The notes beneath the pieces were generated by a model, which was not told the origin of the DNA, made no database searches, and saw only the letters and a list, made by a program, of their open reading frames with translations. A stretch of DNA of 64,000 nucleotides, taken from Niveispirillum fermenti. GTDB taxonomy: Bacteria; Pseudomonadota; Alphaproteobacteria; Azospirillales; Azospirillaceae. Where the stretch lies: positions 40,690-104,689 of the forward strand of contig NZ_JBLTXA010000015.1 of the NCBI RefSeq assembly GCF_048066175.1, read 5' to 3'. Position numbers and translations under genes: made by a program. Positions 61,040 through 64,000 of the stretch are shown here, in pieces; within the stretch, counting starts at the first letter, position 1; each line of letters begins with the position of its first letter.

Positions 61040-61066
61040 AGTTTTCAAGCCTGTCCGCCAGGTCAG

Positions 61067-61100
61067 AAGGCCCGCCCCAAACGGCGGGCCTTTTCGTTTT
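61067..61100 (+). terminator. terminator after tRNA-Cys
   Basis: AAGGCCCGCC (61067-61076) pairs with GGCGGGCC (61083-61090) plus TT, followed by TTTTCGTTTT. Confidence 0.85.
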
Positions 61101-61135
61101 CCGGGGTCGATCCAGAAACTGGAAACGACCGGTTC

Positions 61136-61747
61136 TCAGCCCGCCGCCTCCAGTCCAATCGCCAGCAACCGGCGCAGTTCGGCTGGAGTCGCCGGGTCGG
61201 ACACCAGAAGCGGCAGACGCAGCAGCGCGATCAGCGACAGGCTGTCGGTAATCTCACCCGACAGGGCCATGTGCAGCGCCTGGCGCAGGGGAAGACGCCG
61301 GACACGCAATTCCTCGGTATCGTCGGGCGCTGCCTCCCCTTCCGTCAGCCCCCAGGCCAGGAACAGGCTGCCCTCTTCGTCCGATACGCTGTTTGACAGC
61401 GCCACACGCTGGATGGGCAACAGATGGGCCGCCGTCACGCCTGTTTCCTCCCGCAATTCCCGCCGGGCACCGTCGACCGGGTCCTCCCCCATCGGAACAC
61501 CACCCTCCGGGATCTCCCAACTGTAGCGGCCCAGCGGCAGCCGGTACTGGCCCACCAGCCAGGTGGAACCATCCGCTGCCACCGGTACGACCCCGACGGC
61601 ATGATTGCGGAACCGGACCATGCCATAGACCCCCGGCGCGCCGCCGGGCTTCAGCACCTCGTGATGCTCCACGGCGATCCAGGGATTCTCATAGACGTTC
61701 CGGCTGGCCAGGATACGCCAGGGATTGCGGTCGGGATCGGGGAGCAT
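61136..61747 (-). CDS. Nudix hydrolase (ADP-ribose pyrophosphatase-like)
   Basis: A 203-residue Nudix protein. The Nudix box is complete: G-x5-E-x7-REL-REE-TGV (EGGVPMGEDPVDGARRELREETGV in order). The context RYSWEIPEGG and the layout before the box suit ADP-ribose/nucleotide-sugar pyrophosphatases. Start at 61747 has AGGCGG upstream; the open frame extends to 61816. It converges with tRNA-Cys and faces the tRNA-Asn promoter. Confidence 0.9.
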   Translation of the reverse strand: MLPDPDRNPWRILASRNVYENPWIAVEHHEVLKPGGAPGVYGMVRFRNHAVGVVPVAADGSTWLVGQYRLPLGRYSWEIPEGGVPMGEDPVDGARRELREETGVTAAHLLPIQRVALSNSVSDEEGSLFLAWGLTEGEAAPDDTEELRVRRLPLRQALHMALSGEITDSLSLIALLRLPLLVSDPATPAELRRLLAIGLEAAG

Positions 61748-61844
61748 GGGCCGCCTGCCAAAGGAGCTGGAAGACTTCAGGCTACTGGAAACAAAGGGTT
61801 TTTCCAAGATGGCCAAGAAAATGCGCCAAAATGCGAAACAGGGG

Positions 61845-61874
61845 TTTACAAACGGTGACCGGGTTGGCTATAAG
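61845..61874 (+). promoter_or_regulatory. promoter of the first tRNA-Asn
   Basis: TTTACA (61845-61850) and TATAAG (61869-61874) have an 18-bp spacer and lie 57 bp before the tRNA. Confidence 0.65.
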
Positions 61875-61930
61875 CCCGCCCACCGCACGATGCGGCGCCC
61901 CGGAAGCGGTGTTCGTATCGTGAGCACTGA

Positions 61931-62006
61931 TCCCAGGTAGCTCAGCCGGTAGAGCAGGCGGCTGTTAACCGCCCGGTCGGGGGTTCGAGTCCCTCCCTGG
62001 GAGCCA
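61931..62006 (+). tRNA. tRNA-Asn (GTT), copy 1
   Basis: A 76-nt cloverleaf. Acceptor TCCCAGG/CCTGGGA is perfect, the anticodon arm is GGCGG-CTGTTAA-CCGCC with anticodon GTT, the T-arm is GGGGG-TTCGAGT-CCCTC with the GTTCGA core, and CCA is encoded. Confidence 0.97.
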
Positions 62007-62011
62007 ATCGG

Positions 62012-62048
62012 CAGGGCCGGATGTCAAAAGCATCCGGCCCTGTTGTTT
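62012..62048 (+). terminator. terminator between the two tRNA-Asn genes
   Basis: CAGGGCCGGATG pairs perfectly with CATCCGGCCCTG (12 bp, loop of 7), followed by TTGTTT. Confidence 0.8.
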
Positions 62049-62070
62049 CAGGTGAGATTGGCTTTATAAT
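62043..62070 (+). promoter_or_regulatory. promoter of the second tRNA-Asn
   Basis: A perfect TATAAT (62065-62070) lies 31 bp before the tRNA; the best -35 is the weak TTGTTT (62043-62048, 16 bp spacer), which overlaps the terminator tail of copy 1. Confidence 0.55.
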
Positions 62071-62101
62071 ATGTGACGTTCCGGCATCTGAAATGGCCTG
62101 A

Positions 62102-62177
62102 TCCCAGGTAGCTCAGCCGGTAGAGCAGGCGGCTGTTAACCGCCCGGTCGGGGGTTCGAGTCCCTCCCTGGGAGCCA
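62102..62177 (+). tRNA. tRNA-Asn (GTT), copy 2
   Basis: Identical over all 76 nt to the copy 171 bp upstream, with anticodon GTT and encoded CCA. Confidence 0.97.
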
Positions 62178-62383
62178 TTTCCGGATCATCGGGCGTGTCG
62201 CGCCCTCCTCTCCCCTGTCATTCGATCCTGAATGAAACCACCCGTCGCCGACTGGTGGGCGGCAACCCGCCTTGTTAAACGGATTGGGTCATACTGTCCG
62301 GATCATGCAGCCTGACAGGCCGTCATGGCCGGTCAGAGAAGCGGGATCACACGCCCGCTCCCCGTTCCCCCCCCCCGACCCCG

Positions 62384-62875
62384 TCAGCGCTTGCCGGCAT
62401 TGGGAAACTTGGCGCGGTCCTCCGCATCGATGATGCCCAGCATGACGGTGCGGAACCCCTCCACCGCCGCGGCCCCGGCCGCGCGATAGGCCTGCGCGAT
62501 GCGGGCGCGCTGGGCGTCCGACAGGGTGCGCTCCAGTTCCAGCCCCTTGTCGGTGAGGGTCAGCAACCGTTGGCGCCGGTCCCGCGTCCCCGGCCGCTGC
62601 GCGATATATTCCTGTTCCACCAGATCGGACAGCACGCGCGACAGGCTTTGCTTGGTGATCTGCAGGATACCCAGCAGCTCGGTCACCGTGATCTCGGGAT
62701 AGCGGCCGACGAAATAGACGACGCGGTGATGAGCCCGTCCCAGACCGATCCGGGCCAGCATGGCATCCGGCTCCGCGGTGAAGTCGCGATAGGCATAGAA
62801 CAGCAGCTCGATGCCCTGGCGAAGGTCCTCTTCACGCAGGAAGAGCGGGTTGGGTCCGGATTTTATGTCAGCCAT
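62384..62875 (-). CDS. MarR-family transcriptional regulator
   Basis: A 163-residue MarR protein. The winged-helix core is ITVTELLGILQITKQSLSRVLSDLVEQEYIAQRPGTRDRRQRLLTLTDKGLELE, with a DxRDRRxR wing. It is divergent from the branched-chain aminotransferase gene with a 73-bp gap, so it probably controls it. A run of ten C lies past its stop. Confidence 0.92.
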   Translation of the reverse strand: MADIKSGPNPLFLREEDLRQGIELLFYAYRDFTAEPDAMLARIGLGRAHHRVVYFVGRYPEITVTELLGILQITKQSLSRVLSDLVEQEYIAQRPGTRDRRQRLLTLTDKGLELERTLSDAQRARIAQAYRAAGAAAVEGFRTVMLGIIDAEDRAKFPNAGKR

Positions 62876-62898
62876 GTTGACTTATTTCTGCAATTCTG

Positions 62899-62906
62899 TA
62901 ACGTTA
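62899..62906. promoter_or_regulatory. short palindrome in the MarR/ilvE gap
   Basis: TAACGTTA is self-complementary and lies in the AT-rich divergent promoter, so it may be the centre of a MarR operator. The evidence is position and symmetry only. Confidence 0.35.
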
Positions 62907-62948
62907 AGGCTACTCATAGGGACATAAAGTAACAAGGAAGCCCCAGCA

Positions 62949-63845
62949 ATGTCGATCATCCCCTTCGATGACCGTGACGGTCATATCTGGTTCGATGGCG
63001 CGCTGATCCCGTGGCGCGACGCGAAGGTCCACGTCCTCACGCACGGCCTGCACTATGCAAGCTGTGTATTCGAGGGGGAGCGCATTTACAACGGTTCCAT
63101 CTTCAAGTCCCGTGAACACAGCGAGCGGCTGAGGCGGTCAGCGGAACTGCTGGGCTTCACCATCCCCTTCAGTGCGGAGGAGATCGACGCGGCCAAGCTG
63201 GCCACGTGCCGCGCCGCCAATCTCACCAACGGCTATCTGCGGCCCGTCGCCTGGCGCGGCAGCGAGATGATGGGCGTGGCCGCACAGCAGAACAGGATTC
63301 ACATGGCCGTTGCCTGCTGGGAATGGCCCAGCTACTTCAGCCCGGAAGCACGGATGAAGGGCATCCACCTGCAACTGGCGCGCTGGCGCCGCCCGGCCCC
63401 CGACACGGCCCCGTCGGAGGCCAAGGCCGCCGGCCTTTACATGATCTGCACCCTGTCCAAGCACGAGGCGGAGCAAAACGGTTTCCAGGATGCCCTGATG
63501 CTGGATTACCGCGGCTATGTGGCGGAGGCGACGGGCGCCAACTTCTTCATGGTGAAGGACGGCGTTCTGCACACGCCGACGCCCGACTGCTTCCTGGACG
63601 GCATCACCCGCCGGACCATCATCGATCTGGCACGCCAGCGCGGCTATCAGGTGGTGGAGCGTCACATCCTTCTTGAGGAGGTGCGGGACGCCACGGAGGT
63701 CTTCCTGACAGGATCGGCAGCGGAAGTCACCCCGGTGGGACGCATCGGCGACTGGACCTATATACCGGGCCAGGTGTGCCGCACCCTGATGCTGGATTAT
63801 GACACGCTGGTGAACGGCCGCCCCCTGGCCGTGGCGGCGGCATAG
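62949..63845 (+). CDS. ilvE: branched-chain amino acid aminotransferase
   Basis: A 298-residue class IV (fold type IV) aminotransferase. HVLTHGLHYASCVFEGERIYNG near the N-terminus, the lysine in PSEAKAAGLYMICTLSKHEAE for PLP, EATGANFFMVKDG and EVFLTGSAAEVTPV are characteristic. It moves the amino group between leucine/isoleucine/valine and their keto acids. An AAGGAAG site precedes the ATG. Divergent from a MarR gene. Confidence 0.93.
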   Translation: MSIIPFDDRDGHIWFDGALIPWRDAKVHVLTHGLHYASCVFEGERIYNGSIFKSREHSERLRRSAELLGFTIPFSAEEIDAAKLATCRAANLTNGYLRPVAWRGSEMMGVAAQQNRIHMAVACWEWPSYFSPEARMKGIHLQLARWRRPAPDTAPSEAKAAGLYMICTLSKHEAEQNGFQDALMLDYRGYVAEATGANFFMVKDGVLHTPTPDCFLDGITRRTIIDLARQRGYQVVERHILLEEVRDATEVFLTGSAAEVTPVGRIGDWTYIPGQVCRTLMLDYDTLVNGRPLAVAAA

Positions 63846-63966
63846 CGGCCGGAGGGGGTACCGGCTGGTGCCACCGTCAACGGGCCAACGGGCGGGCGGC
63901 GGCGGGGGTGTCATAGCAACGGTCGGAATATTTGGCCGTTGGTATCGGCGGGGACCGCCGCCGCCG

Positions 63967-63982
63967 CGCCGCACGTGCGGCG
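63967..63982. repeat. 16-bp perfect palindrome near the window end
   Basis: CGCCGCACGTGCGGCG is self-complementary. It lies 122 bp after ilvE with a T-run 14 bp further on; role unknown, possibly part of a terminator cut by the window edge. Confidence 0.5.
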
Positions 63983-64000
63983 TAGCCAAGCAACTGTTTT

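Noticed and set aside
62367..62376. Ten-C run as a phase-variable switch
   Set aside because: It lies downstream of the MarR stop and before no gene on its strand, so a switching role has no target.
1..64000. CRISPR arrays, insertion sequences, prophage or integron
   Set aside because: No spaced repeats, transposase, integrase or terminal inverted repeats were found by reading.

Overview
The window is a 64 kb piece of a high-GC alphaproteobacterial chromosome, most likely from the Rhodospirillales (an Azospirillum/Niveispirillum-like relative; this placement is inference). The pointers are a C4-pathway 5-aminolevulinate synthase (HemA), the polar hub PopZ, the cell-cycle kinase CckA, an ATP12-type F1 assembly factor, and a GTTC-N7-GTTC SOS box in front of recA. 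Genes are dense, most are in short overlapping operons, and I see no insertion sequence, prophage, integron or CRISPR array.

Layout. 1-780: 3' end of an OGT-like glycosyltransferase. 0.9-6.2 kb: three genes whose products all appear exported (amidohydrolase, divergent M19 dipeptidase-like protein, RidA-like protein), facing a divergent 2-hydroxyacid dehydrogenase and a GntR regulator. 6.2-12.4 kb: soluble CZB chemoreceptor, ATP12, a HAD phosphatase, an RluA-type pseudouridine synthase, the fluoride channel CrcB, a DUF429-like protein and glutathione peroxidase. 12.4-17.5 kb: class III aminotransferase, hemA with an FNR-like site, an HPt/pseudo-receiver protein behind a 15-G tract, and hemB. 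17.5-25.5 kb: hydrolases, flavin reductase, a MotB carrying an EF-hand loop, then an ATP-grasp/alpha-E pair followed by Bpt. 25.5-29 kb: a GMC dehydrogenase, its small subunit and a two-domain DUF1080 protein, which fits 3-keto-sugar chemistry. 29.2-37 kb: cckA and two divergent flagellar blocks (flgB-flgC-fliE-fliQ-fliR-flhB, and flhB-like-unknown-fliO-fliP). 37.1-42.1 kb: MoxR ATPase, alaS, recA. 42.3-47.9 kb: a chain of five overlapping genes (small exported protein, TPR/glycosyltransferase-like protein, multi-PAS hybrid kinase, response regulator, MTA/SAH nucleosidase). 48-54.7 kb: EF-hand protein, Dps, DUF481 protein, an alpha/beta-hydrolase without its serine, an SsuABC-like ABC transporter and a small unknown gene. 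54.8-62.2 kb: valS, popZ, the pcm-rhodanese-tolC operon, tRNA-Cys, a Nudix hydrolase and two identical tRNA-Asn genes. 62.4-64 kb: a MarR regulator divergent from a branched-chain aminotransferase.

How the parts relate. Much of the window is housekeeping: haem, translation, recombination, polarity, and flagellum assembly next to CckA, the kinase that controls motility in relatives. The candidates for undescribed biology are the exported amidohydrolase/M19-like/RidA set, the translationally coupled kinase-regulator-nucleosidase chain, the EF-hand MotB, and the ATP-grasp/alpha-E/Bpt row. All functional statements come from reading the translations and recalling family features; no database search was run.
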